Source: Candidatus Competibacteraceae bacterium (GTDB lineage Bacteria; Pseudomonadota; Gammaproteobacteria; Competibacterales; Competibacteraceae). From it: 38,565 bases of DNA. How positions within the stretch are numbered: the stretch's first letter is position 1; the number at the start of each line of letters is the position of its first letter. Positions 23,460 through 32,757 of the stretch are shown here, piece by piece. A model generated the notes under the pieces. The model had not been told where the DNA came from and did no database searches. It worked only from the letters and a program-made list of their open reading frames with translations. The DNA lies in the NCBI GenBank assembly GCA_027492875.1, contig JAPUDV010000118.1, positions 1-38,565 of the forward strand, given 5' to 3'. Made by a program: the position numbers and the translations under genes.

Positions 23460-26400
23460 TCAACCTCCTACCGGTAGCATGGCGATGAGCCATGCCGTTC
23501 CTCTGGCTTGAATGTCGGCCCAGGTGACCACGCGCCAGCCCGCCCCTTGCCATTCCGATGCAAAAGCCGCCTGATCACCGACCAGAATGGCCATATTGCA
23601 CTGAAATGATTCGGCCTCGTCACTCTTGCGCCAGGCCAGTTCGGCAAAGCAGTCGCTGGCGTCCGAGAGGTAGACCTCGACCTCCGGCGGTGCGATGCCT
23701 GCGGCGGCCAGTTGCGCGATTACCGGATGCAGCACGGCGACGACGGCTTGCTGAATGTCCCGCCAGCGCTCATTCAGCGCAACCTCCCGCTCGAGCCCCC
23801 AATCCGGCGCTGTTCTTTCCGCCACCTCGGCGGCAACGAACACCCGGAACTGCTGGCAAAACTGGAACAGGTTGGCCAGCGCCAGGAACCGCCGCCAGCG
23901 CTCGGGAAATCCCGGTTTTTCGCGTTCCTGGGCGGAGTCGATCAGTCGCAATCCGACCTGGATACGGTCGGCCAAGCCATTAATCGCCGCCGGGACGGTG
24001 GCCAATGCCAGCAGGTCATCGCCTTGGGCAGCCAACTTATCCGACACGACCCACTGGCCGGTCGGGCTGACGGGCGGCATGGCGACCCCGGCGTGGTCGC
24101 GCCACTGGTCGACCGTGTTGGCCAGGGCGGCTTCTTCACAGGCCGCGTCGCTACCCGCCAGCAATTGCAGGGGTAGCACCAGACACTCATTGGCCAGCCG
24201 GGTCCAGCCGGAACGATCCGGCGACCGCAAATAGGCCGTTAGTTGACTGAACCCATCGGCGGTCGCGAGGTTAATCTCGGGGTGTTGGATTCCCTGTTGT
24301 CTGGCGGCGGCGAGACGGGCGGGCAGGATCTTGGCGACGATATGATGCTGAAGTAGGCGGACCGGTATCTGGGGGTCAGGATTCAGATCGTTCCAGGTGA
24401 TGTTCCATACGCCATAAAGCCCGCTGTCCAATATGGCGCGCCGCTTCCTGAAGTCGTCTGGCAAGCGGCTGCCGGCTTGTCCCGGCTGAACATGGGGCTC
24501 GAAGCCATCGGCGAAGATGGCGATGGGTCGGATCTCCGGGTCGTCCGCGGTCAGCAGGAAATCCGGTTGGCAGGATATCGCCACACCCTGCCAAGGGCCG
24601 AGCTTCGGTTGCAGTTCCAGTTCCCAGATACGAGGATGATTTCCAACCCGGAAGCGGAACCCGAGCGCACCCTTGATGAGGGTCCGAGTCCATGCGCCGG
24701 GTTGACCGTCCACGCCCGTTTCGACGAATTCCCGCAGCCGGTCGACCAGCCGCTTTTCCAGTAGGCTGCCAAACAGCGCCTTGACGTCAAGCTGGTCCAG
24801 GGCCTTGATGACCGACCGCCGATGGCCAGCCTCGATTAGGCGGGCCAGCAACCGGATGCCCCGCTCCCGGCTGATCTGGTCCGCCCGATACTGAAGATGA
24901 TAGGTGCGGATACAGCGATAGCAGCCGTCCGGATCTTCCTGGCCATGCTGGCAGGGCAATAGGCGGCAACTGCATGATTCGAGGGCGTCCCTGGCGCGAC
25001 GGAGCAAATCCATGACGCCTTCGCCGGGCAGGCCAGCCGGATCAGCGCCGATGTCCTGAAACAGGGTTTTCAGGAAACCCGTGCCGCCAGGAACCGCATC
25101 CATCAGCACCAGATAATGCTTGCGCAGGCCATCCTGGTGTTGGGGCACAATCTGGGGCATCACCAGCAAATGACCGGGATTGCCCTGGAAGCGCAACCGC
25201 AATCCCAGAAATAGACAAGCCGTCAACGTCGCCGTGTCGTCCTCATCCACGTCGGGTAGCAGGATCCGAATCGCCTCGGAGCGCAGTTCGCGGTACAGGT
25301 AGAAGGACTCCCACTGGTAGGCGTCTCCCGGCCGGCCCTCGCTCTGCATTTTTTCGGTCTTGCGCCGCCCGGAACAACTGCGCCGATGCTTGACCTTGTT
25401 CCGGTCGCCGTCGCTATCGACAGTGACTCCACAATGGAGGCAGGCCAGGAACCCGGTCTCCGAAACCTCCTGATCGACGCCGAACGGCAAGCTACCGGAA
25501 GTTCCGGCAAACCCGGTATTGACCTGGCGCAGGGCCAACGCCGCCCGGTATTCGATGCCGAAAGGCTCAGATTCGTCCGCCACCGCGCCACTCGGCGCAT
25601 CGAGGGTGGTGTCAAAGCTGGGGACGATCCGATAGAAGCGCTGTTCCCGCTCGTCCGCCCGATCACCGGACAGGCTCTCGTAATGCTCCATGTAGGAGAT
25701 CGCCTGGGATCGTGCGAACTCAAGAAACTGTTTGTGCTGGCTCCGATCCCGTTGCGAATGGGCGTCTGCGGCATAGCCGCATTGCGGACAGGCCGGGGAG
25801 GCGTCGGGCCGGTTGAGTTCCTCGGTCCGCCGGATATGCCCGCATTCGCCACAAATCGCCCACTGTTCCAGCAGAGGCTGGGCCGGCGATCCCAGCGCCA
25901 GTTGCTGAATTTCAAACGCATGACTGTGGGTGTAGAAGCGGTTGCGGGGCGCCAGTTCCCGCAACGCCGAACCCGCGCCCCGCACGATGTCATAAGCCCC
26001 CAGTTCGCGGTCATTCTCCTGTCCCAGGGTGGTAGGACGGCGGCGGTGTTCGTTATAGAGCACCCCATTGAAATGCACGCCCCGCTCGGGGAAGGCATAG
26101 TTCGGCAACAGGCCATATTCGATCAGGATCTCCAGGACCGCGGTGCGATCCAGGGTGGTTTGTCGCACGCGCAGAATCCGGCTTTCCTGTTCGATTTCCC
26201 GCAGACTTTCCCGATCGTCGTTGCCCTCGGCTTCCTTCTTCTGGTCGGCGAGGCGTTTCCGCGCATTGACGATCGCCTGCCGCTGGCTGTCGAAATCCCG
26301 GGCGGCTTTGTGGATGCGTTCCCGCAACACTTCGGCCCGGGTTTCCCGCAGGAACCGCTCCCGGGTGTCATCGCGCACATCCGCGCTGAACCGGGCCATG

Positions 26401-29400
26401 AATCGGCCCTGGAGCGCTGCTTCCCGCTGGGCCATCCAGGCCAGGAGCGATGTCATGGATCCCTTGCCGCTGTCCAGATCCTCAGCCAGTTGCCGGCCGG
26501 TGGCGGGCATCGCCTGGATGACGCCCTCCTTGACGGCGCTGTCGAAGCAGAACGCCAGATACTGACGGACCAGGACCGCGCTGGCGTCCAGCCAGCAGCC
26601 CGGCGGTTCGATTTGACCGGCCAGCATCTCCCCAGGGCGACCGAAGAAGAACAGATCGTGGGGCCGCTGGTTGATCACCGCCAGCACCAGCGCCGTCCCG
26701 GTGCTGCGTCCGGCGCGGCCGATTCGTTGCAGATAACTGGCGGTGGTGGGCGGAATCGAACAGAGCAGGGTGCTGGACAGGTCGCCGATATCGATGCCCA
26801 TCTCCAGCGTTGAGGTGGCGGTCAGCACATTCGGGTCATCGGCATGGCCGCCGTGATTGAACCGGTCTTCGAGCGACTCGCGTTCCTCGGTAGTCAGCAA
26901 ACCGGTATGCTCCTGAGCGAACACGCGGCGTAAGGCGCCCTTGCGATAGCGCTTCTGGTAATAGATCTGCCGGTCGTTGGATTCGATCCGACGGTAATCG
27001 CCTCGCTCGCTCCGATAGGCGAGGGTCGGCGCGCCGTCCCAGTCGGTGGTTTCATGCAACGGGCGATACAGTCGTTGGCCGCTGTAGTTACACTCATATT
27101 GCACGCCTTCGGACCATAGGCGAGCGCAGTCGGCGGACAGGGCCATCATTCGCTGGTGGCCGTCGCGCCGCACTTCCCGCAGCAAGCCCGATTCACAACC
27201 GGCGTCCAGGAACGCTCGAATCAGGTCCAAAATCGAGGATTCCAGGGTATGGGTCAGCGCCAGCGCGCGCTGCGCCCAAACGATCTGCCACGGGGACAAC
27301 TGCCCCGGCCGCGAGGGCGCCAGCAGGTAATCGTGATCCCGGTGAGGGGCCTGGGCCATCAGTCGAGGTCGGTAGCGTCCGGCGGGCGGAAACAGTTCCC
27401 GGCCCGCCACGGCCCGGCCAAACGGATATTTGCCCCAGTAACTCGCTCGCGCGTAGCTGTCGAGATAGGGGTGATAGATGCCCCCGCGTTCGCGCTGGCG
27501 GTGCAGGATCCCGAGGATCCAGCGTCGGAGACGTTTGTCGCCCGCCGCGCTGGCGCCGGCCAGGAGGGTCGGATCGATGGCGGGCAAGCGCCGGCGAACG
27601 AGCGCGACGGTGGCGTCGAGGATGGCGTCGTCCCAGCCCAGCGTCGCGCTGGCGTTGCCCTCCAAGGTACGTCCGTGCGTCAGCATCAGGCTGAATTCGC
27701 TACACGCTTCCCAGGCCAGTCGCTGTTCGATGCCGGCGCGCAGTTCGGCGGGCGGGAGCGCATCGGGGGGTTGTTGCCGGTACGCCAGATAGGGTTCGTA
27801 TTCGCGCAGATCGGGGGGCAACAGGGTCGATATCGCTTCCCGGAGGCGGCCCGGACGGCCCGGAACCGGTTCGCTCCAGTAATCCAGCAGGCGCGCGCCG
27901 ATCATGGCGAGCGGCAGTCCGCTGGGGCCGGCCGCATCGATGACCCGCTGCATGGCGGTGCGCAGCGTGAAATGAAAGGTGCGGGCCGAGAAGAAGCCAG
28001 CACGGTGGCTGGCGTCCTGAACGCTGTCGGTGAACGCCAGGAGTTTGGGGTCATGGTTCAGCACCGATCCGAAGAGTTCATCGATGGCGACGCTGCCGAT
28101 CGTGGCGGCTTGGGCGCCGATGAACATCAGGGCGTCGTCGCTGCGACAGTGGGGGCATTTGACGGCGCCCATGGTCTGACCGGCGGCGCTGGTGCGGGTA
28201 TCCCGGTTCATCTTGACGCGGAAGGTCGGGCTGCCGGTCAGCGGACACGGCCCCGGTCCCAGGCGCATCACCAGACTGTCTTTGGATAAGTGCCATTCCG
28301 CGATCTCCAGCGACCCTTGCGCCGGTTCCGCGTCGTCATCGGGATGCCAGGGACTGACGGCGACCATCCACCGCGACATCGGCCCCTCGAATCCCCAACC
28401 CTGATAAATCCGGGCGGCATCGGCCATCAGTTGAAAGCCCTGGACACCGCGCGCCTGAATAGGATTTTCGGAATCCGGGTCGACCATCGCCACCCAGACC
28501 GACTCGCCGCATTCCGTGCAGTGAGCGACCGGCAGGATGCGCTGATCGGGACGCTTCTCATCCAGCCAGCCGAAGACCGGCTGATTGCTCACCAGACGGC
28601 CCAGGCGGCGCAGTTCCCGGATCCATAACTGCACCTGAGTCGGGGTCAGGGGATAGGGCTTTTCACTACGGGATTCACGGGCCTGGGCGATCAGGGCGAA
28701 GAAGGCCGACAGCGCCTCGCCGCGGGCGCTGAATCCCTGGACCGCGCGCAGCGAGGGATCGACGGCGGCCCGGGCGACCAGCTCGGGCCAGGCCAGAGGA
28801 CCCTCCCGGGTCGCTTCCAGGACGCTGACGAACAGGGGCTGGGCCTTGAGCCACTGGCCGAGCGCCAGCGCCCAGCGCGTCTCTGGTGTGTCCTCCCGCG
28901 ACGGCAGCCGGCCAGGGAACAGGTTTGTCCCGTCATTGGTCGGGAACGCGGGCGCCCCAAACAGCGGGGCGATCCGGCGCGCGAATTCCGCGGCGGTTTC
29001 GCCCTCGCGCGCCCGGCAGTCGTCGGGGGCCGGGATCGAGGTGAAATCGGCCAGTGGCGCCCGCATGATCTCCTCAACGGTGAGTCGGTCTTCGTCGATG
29101 ACGCACGCTGGCTGGAGCGGTTCCTCGAACAACCGTCCGGCAAAATCGGCCAACCGCGCCAGCGGGTCCTGGGTGGTTTCGTCGCCCCCGGCGGTGATCG
29201 TGGCGCTGGTCCCGATGCAGCATAATTCACCCTGGGCGATCTCCAGCCGCTCCTTCAGCCGGCGAATCAGGCAGGCGACATCCGCCCCCCGCGCCCCGTC
29301 ATAGGTGTGCAGCTCGTCGAGGACCAGATAGCGCAGCGTACCGGGTGGGTTGAAGCGCCAGATGGCCTTGTCCTTCGGGCGCATCAGCAGGAAATCCAGC

Positions 29401-30089
29401 ATCTTGTAGTTGGTCAGCAGAATGTCGGGCGGCTCCTCCTGGAGCTTTTGCTGGTCGGTCATCGCCCGATAGGCTTTCTCCGCCGCGCCGTCCATCTCGA
29501 TGGTCATCTCGCGGATGGCGCCTTCCTGGGTTCGGTTGGGATTGGCGGGATCGAAGCGGCCGGTGTAGAGACCGACGCGGATTTTTGCCTTCCGTCCCGG
29601 TCCGGTTCCCCAGCACAGGGCCGGCGTCCGGAAGATTTCCTCGGCAAAGCGCCCGGCCTGATCGGCCGCCAGGGCGTTCATGGGGTAGAGGATGATCGCC
29701 TTGATGCCTTTCCGGCCGGCGAGGTGCTCGCGATAGCAGTGATCGAGGATGGGGACCTGAAAACACTCGGTCTTGCCGGAGCCGGTGCCGGTCGTGACCA
29801 GAGTCGATACCGGGGTTTGTCCCTTCGAGGTGAGGCGCTGCCAGGCCAGCCATTGGTGGCGGAAGGGAAGAAAGGGCGCCGGTAGGTCAAAGAACTGATG
29901 GCCGTGATCCACCGCTGGTCGGAAGGGTCGGCGAATCTGCACCCACGGCCCCTTGAACAGGCCGTTTTCCGGATCGTTGATGAACCGCCGCAGGGCTTCT
30001 TCCTCGTCGCGCCGGCGAAAGTTAAACGTCGCCTCCAGGTAATGGAGAATTTGCTGGCGGATGTCTTGAGCGAGGGTGGCGGGGAGCAT
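23460..30089 (-). CDS. DEAD-box/DUF1998 helicase with C-terminal nuclease-like domain
   Basis: Giant superfamily 2 helicase, 2,209 residues. Walker A TTGTGSGKT (99-107), the DELH box LVLDELHTYDG (256-265) and GTSATI (293-298) define the first RecA lobe. STLEMGIDIGD (about 1095) and YLQRIGRAGRSTG (about 1120) define the second. Cysteine pairs (CTECGES, CPHCRSD, CGECGHIRR, CPQCGYA, CLHCGVT) suggest zinc ribbons. The DUF1998 part has LMDAVPGGTGFLKTLF (about 1665) and a four-cysteine cluster (CRLLPCQHG, CYRCIRTYH, about 1715). At 1840-1900, CQPDFLL, IAIFADGFEPH and DFRKRRAILDSG-YGVWNITW resemble a PD-(D/E)XK or Vsr-like nuclease. Large DUF1998 helicases occur in Druantia (DruE) and DISARM loci. 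No DruH, DrmC or similar partner is seen. The ATG has no strong ribosome binding site. Confidence 0.85.
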   Translation of the reverse strand: MLPATLAQDIRQQILHYLEATFNFRRRDEEEALRRFINDPENGLFKGPWVQIRRPFRPAVDHGHQFFDLPAPFLPFRHQWLAWQRLTSKGQTPVSTLVTTGTGSGKTECFQVPILDHCYREHLAGRKGIKAIILYPMNALAADQAGRFAEEIFRTPALCWGTGPGRKAKIRVGLYTGRFDPANPNRTQEGAIREMTIEMDGAAEKAYRAMTDQQKLQEEPPDILLTNYKMLDFLLMRPKDKAIWRFNPPGTLRYLVLDELHTYDGARGADVACLIRRLKERLEIAQGELCCIGTSATITAGGDETTQDPLARLADFAGRLFEEPLQPACVIDEDRLTVEEIMRAPLADFTSIPAPDDCRAREGETAAEFARRIAPLFGAPAFPTNDGTNLFPGRLPSREDTPETRWALALGQWLKAQPLFVSVLEATREGPLAWPELVARAAVDPSLRAVQGFSARGEALSAFFALIAQARESRSEKPYPLTPTQVQLWIRELRRLGRLVSNQPVFGWLDEKRPDQRILPVAHCTECGESVWVAMVDPDSENPIQARGVQGFQLMADAARIYQGWGFEGPMSRWMVAVSPWHPDDDAEPAQGSLEIAEWHLSKDSLVMRLGPGPCPLTGSPTFRVKMNRDTRTSAAGQTMGAVKCPHCRSDDALMFIGAQAATIGSVAIDELFGSVLNHDPKLLAFTDSVQDASHRAGFFSARTFHFTLRTAMQRVIDAAGPSGLPLAMIGARLLDYWSEPVPGRPGRLREAISTLLPPDLREYEPYLAYRQQPPDALPPAELRAGIEQRLAWEACSEFSLMLTHGRTLEGNASATLGWDDAILDATVALVRRRLPAIDPTLLAGASAAGDKRLRRWILGILHRQRERGGIYHPYLDSYARASYWGKYPFGRAVAGRELFPPAGRYRPRLMAQAPHRDHDYLLAPSRPGQLSPWQIVWAQRALALTHTLESSILDLIRAFLDAGCESGLLREVRRDGHQRMMALSADCARLWSEGVQYECNYSGQRLYRPLHETTDWDGAPTLAYRSERGDYRRIESNDRQIYYQKRYRKGALRRVFAQEHTGLLTTEERESLEDRFNHGGHADDPNVLTATSTLEMGIDIGDLSSTLLCSIPPTTASYLQRIGRAGRSTGTALVLAVINQRPHDLFFFGRPGEMLAGQIEPPGCWLDASAVLVRQYLAFCFDSAVKEGVIQAMPATGRQLAEDLDSGKGSMTSLLAWMAQREAALQGRFMARFSADVRDDTRERFLRETRAEVLRERIHKAARDFDSQRQAIVNARKRLADQKKEAEGNDDRESLREIEQESRILRVRQTTLDRTAVLEILIEYGLLPNYAFPERGVHFNGVLYNEHRRRPTTLGQENDRELGAYDIVRGAGSALRELAPRNRFYTHSHAFEIQQLALGSPAQPLLEQWAICGECGHIRRTEELNRPDASPACPQCGYAADAHSQRDRSQHKQFLEFARSQAISYMEHYESLSGDRADEREQRFYRIVPSFDTTLDAPSGAVADESEPFGIEYRAALALRQVNTGFAGTSGSLPFGVDQEVSETGFLACLHCGVTVDSDGDRNKVKHRRSCSGRRKTEKMQSEGRPGDAYQWESFYLYRELRSEAIRILLPDVDEDDTATLTACLFLGLRLRFQGNPGHLLVMPQIVPQHQDGLRKHYLVLMDAVPGGTGFLKTLFQDIGADPAGLPGEGVMDLLRRARDALESCSCRLLPCQHGQEDPDGCYRCIRTYHLQYRADQISRERGIRLLARLIEAGHRRSVIKALDQLDVKALFGSLLEKRLVDRLREFVETGVDGQPGAWTRTLIKGALGFRFRVGNHPRIWELELQPKLGPWQGVAISCQPDFLLTADDPEIRPIAIFADGFEPHVQPGQAGSRLPDDFRKRRAILDSGLYGVWNITWNDLNPDPQIPVRLLQHHIVAKILPARLAAARQQGIQHPEINLATADGFSQLTAYLRSPDRSGWTRLANECLVLPLQLLAGSDAACEEAALANTVDQWRDHAGVAMPPVSPTGQWVVSDKLAAQGDDLLALATVPAAINGLADRIQVGLRLIDSAQEREKPGFPERWRRFLALANLFQFCQQFRVFVAAEVAERTAPDWGLEREVALNERWRDIQQAVVAVLHPVIAQLAAAGIAPPEVEVYLSDASDCFAELAWRKSDEAESFQCNMAILVGDQAAFASEWQGAGWRVVTWADIQARGTAWLIAMLPVGG
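23463..23469 (-). promoter_or_regulatory. Ribosome binding site of the RelE-UvrD gene
   Basis: On the minus strand AGGAGGT lies 7 nt before the ATG at 23455 and overlaps the last codons of the upstream helicase gene, whose TGA (23460-23462) falls between site and start. This fixes the start and couples translation of the two helicases. Confidence 0.85.
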
Positions 30090-30122
30090 GGTTCGGCTTA
30101 ATATGGATTCTGGACTGGGCGG

Positions 30123-31787
30123 CTAAATCTGATCGTCAACGTCAACGTCAACGTCTGCGTCCGCCCACTCCAGTCCCAATTCGCTGACCCATCGCTGCTC
30201 CTCGGTCTTCAAAAGATCGCGTCGCTCGGTGAGGAGATGGGGGATCGAGCCTTGAGCAGCGCTCGGCACTCCAAGCCGAGTCAGTAACGGGTTATCCGAG
30301 TCGATAGAATTTCCCGACGCCCTGCGCTGGAGTGCTTCCCGGTACTTAATGATGGATGTCTGGTCGTCAATGACGGCCAGATGCCACCAAGTCGAACGCT
30401 TCCCTTTTGCTTGCAGCAAGCCCAATGACGATCCGCCTGCGGCCAGGGCTCGGTGTGCGGGTCCCTCAAGATCACCACCATCCTGGTAGCGCGCCATCAG
30501 TAAAGCCGAGGCCTTGGCACGGGCTGCCCTGAAATCGAATCGAGCCACGGGACGGACCTTCTTGGTCACATCCCGCTCCATGGCTAGCCAGTTTCCACCC
30601 TGGATCATGTCGGTCAGCGCCGCGCCGCCGCGGTCATAAATCGCCGAATTGATGCCGGCGAAAACCTCGCCATAGGTGGTCACCCACAACCAGCGCCGCA
30701 CTGCCTTCAACGTCTCTAGTCTGGACAGGCTGCTGCTGTCAAATCCAAACTTTATGGCTAATGTGATGAGCTGCCAGGAGTAAGGGAGAGCTTCGGGTCC
30801 GTGGATGCCGCAAGCTTGGCGGATGGCCTTGGCTGCCTCGGCTACGGCATCGAATGCCTTTGATATCAGATCCTTATTATCACGTAATTGATGGGCCAGC
30901 TTGTCCACCTCCAACTTGGCTGGATGCTGTCCGGCTAAGGCGGCGCACACCCGAAGGATGTTTGAGTCGGGTACATCCTGCCACCCCAAGGGTTCCAGCA
31001 GATCGCCGCGATATTCCTCGAAGAGGGCTTGAGGATCGAATCCGTCCTGGTAAGCCAGCGCGGCCACCATATTGAAGTCGCTCATCGGGACGCCGCTGGA
31101 GTTGATCCGTTTGAAGCTTTCCGTCGCGTCTTCAAGCGAATCCGCGACCAGCACCGCGACCGGGATGCTGTATTCACGCAGCCGATCCCGGAGCGCGTCG
31201 GCTTCGGTGATTTGGGTGTCGCTCAAGGGCGGCTGTTGTTCCCGGAGCCATCGGTTCAGCTCTTTACGATCAAGGGCCGTATGCAAGGGAAGTTGGGTTG
31301 ACGTCGGTTGCTGATCCCTTTTAAGCAAGATGAACCGATCACGGCTTTTTAAGCTCTCCTTGATTGGCTGCAAGTCGAAGACCCAAACCTCCTCATCCCC
31401 AGATTTCGTGGGGTCCCCAGGCGCGCGCTCGACTTCCTGGAGTTGCAGGTCGGAGATCAACCCTGGCCCCAGGATCTGCGCCAAGGTCGAGAGCCGCTGA
31501 TGGCCATCAAGCAACAACCGCTGACCTTCGCTGGAAACGGCCTTTTGCACTCGAAATCCGCCAACGATATCCAGAGTCCTGATCGGCATTCGGGTAGACC
31601 AGAGCAGGATAGTCCCGATGGGAAACCCACGGTAGAGACTGTCGAGCAGGTCGCCGCGCCGCTCTGGAGTCCAAGTGGTCTCGGTGCCGGGTCGCTGAAA
31701 CCGAGGTATTCGGATGTCCCCCGACAAAACCTCGCTAACGATCTGGTATAGGGGTTGGATGTAAGGTTGTCGCTCGTAAAACGGCAC
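30123..31787 (-). CDS. DUF262 (GmrS/ParB-like) protein
   Basis: The 554-residue protein has an N-terminal DUF262 domain, the ParB-like nucleotide-using domain of GmrSD-type and other DNA-targeting systems. Signature blocks: IRIPRFQRPG (25-34), LLDSLYRGFPIGTILLW (47-63) and LLLDGHQRLSTLAQIL (91-106). The common DGQQR box reads DGHQR here. ESFKRINSSGVPMSDFNM matches the second family motif. The C-terminal 300 residues are helical and unassigned; no HNH nuclease motif typical of DUF1524 was found, so any nuclease is likely a neighbour. The start is GTG at 31787 with GAGGTG upstream. It begins 13 bp after the TOPRIM-like gene and ends 33 bp before the large helicase gene. Confidence 0.85.
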   Translation of the reverse strand: MPFYERQPYIQPLYQIVSEVLSGDIRIPRFQRPGTETTWTPERRGDLLDSLYRGFPIGTILLWSTRMPIRTLDIVGGFRVQKAVSSEGQRLLLDGHQRLSTLAQILGPGLISDLQLQEVERAPGDPTKSGDEEVWVFDLQPIKESLKSRDRFILLKRDQQPTSTQLPLHTALDRKELNRWLREQQPPLSDTQITEADALRDRLREYSIPVAVLVADSLEDATESFKRINSSGVPMSDFNMVAALAYQDGFDPQALFEEYRGDLLEPLGWQDVPDSNILRVCAALAGQHPAKLEVDKLAHQLRDNKDLISKAFDAVAEAAKAIRQACGIHGPEALPYSWQLITLAIKFGFDSSSLSRLETLKAVRRWLWVTTYGEVFAGINSAIYDRGGAALTDMIQGGNWLAMERDVTKKVRPVARFDFRAARAKASALLMARYQDGGDLEGPAHRALAAGGSSLGLLQAKGKRSTWWHLAVIDDQTSIIKYREALQRRASGNSIDSDNPLLTRLGVPSAAQGSIPHLLTERRDLLKTEEQRWVSELGLEWADADVDVDVDDQI

Positions 31788-31800
31788 ACTGCACCTCGGA

Positions 31801-32757
31801 TTACATGGCGGATGCGATCCGCTCGGCCAAATCAGTCATCTCGGGCCAGGCGCCATCGTCTTCAAACCAGGCGTCCGGCCAGTTTGAGGCGGATGGTGTC
31901 GCGAATTCGTTCTTGAAATAGTCCAGTTCCTTGAAATGCCTTCCTTCGCCCCTCGCTGCATACGCGTCGATGACTCCCATCAGCCGTGTGCGATCTCCGG
32001 GATCGGTGACTCTCATATCGACGATCTGCCGCATGGCCTTGATCGGGAGGTAGTTCTCTTGATTTCGGCGCTTCAGTCGGTAGTGACGGCTTGCCATGCC
32101 GGCTCTGACACAGGATCGTTCCAACCGCTGAGAATCTGGGCCGGGTACCTCCGCCCGCTCGCCATCATGGTCATAAACCAGGAAATGGACCAATCGCCAT
32201 AGTTCGGCAGGCAGCCCAAAAGCGAGGCGCGTATGGTCGTTTTGGTGGAAAAAATCGATCAGCGCCGTCATTACGGGTAATCCGCCGCCATGCTCGTAAC
32301 GCAGTTCACCCCGCCGCTCCCAAGCGCTGAACTGCTTGCGCCACACTGGCGGCATGATTCGGCGGAGAAAGGCGGCATCGTGGATCTGATGTTCCACCAG
32401 GATATGCAGCGGTTGCGCCACAGCACGCACTGCATCCTCAAGCGACAGCCAGCAGCCTGAATATTCGGCGCTGATGTCCGTCGCGCTGACCAGCACTCGT
32501 GTAGCGCCACGAACGACGGCGTTGACCGATACGCGGTCGGATCGCTCCCGCAGCGTTGTGACCTCTATCCGCAAACGGTCCGGTAGCGCAGCCAGCCATG
32601 TGTCGAAGTGGGGGGATCGGCGAGCATCCCAAGGCACGTCGGGACTCGTCGACACAATCAGGGTATGCCGACGCAGCGCCGCATCGCGCAGCAGCGCCAA
32701 TCGGTCGACATCTCGGGCCGTACCCGCGAATAGGGCGTCGTCCATCCACACGATCAT
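31801..32757 (-). CDS. TOPRIM-like partner of the upstream ATPase
   Basis: The 318-residue protein probably acts with the preceding ATPase. The stretch HILVEHQIHDAAFLRRIM (118-135) and LVYDHDGE (193-200) resemble the conserved glutamate and DxD motifs of TOPRIM nucleases. The first 70 residues (IVWMDDALFAGTARDVDRLA, HTLIVSTSPDVPWD) form a Rossmann-like region of unknown role. In OLD/GajA proteins ATPase and TOPRIM are one chain; here they would be two genes. The ATG is chosen at 32757 because it overlaps the ATPase stop by one base (TGATG), which means coupled translation and probable complex formation. The fold assignment is by eye and tentative. Confidence 0.6.
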   Translation of the reverse strand: MIVWMDDALFAGTARDVDRLALLRDAALRRHTLIVSTSPDVPWDARRSPHFDTWLAALPDRLRIEVTTLRERSDRVSVNAVVRGATRVLVSATDISAEYSGCWLSLEDAVRAVAQPLHILVEHQIHDAAFLRRIMPPVWRKQFSAWERRGELRYEHGGGLPVMTALIDFFHQNDHTRLAFGLPAELWRLVHFLVYDHDGERAEVPGPDSQRLERSCVRAGMASRHYRLKRRNQENYLPIKAMRQIVDMRVTDPGDRTRLMGVIDAYAARGEGRHFKELDYFKNEFATPSASNWPDAWFEDDGAWPEMTDLAERIASAM

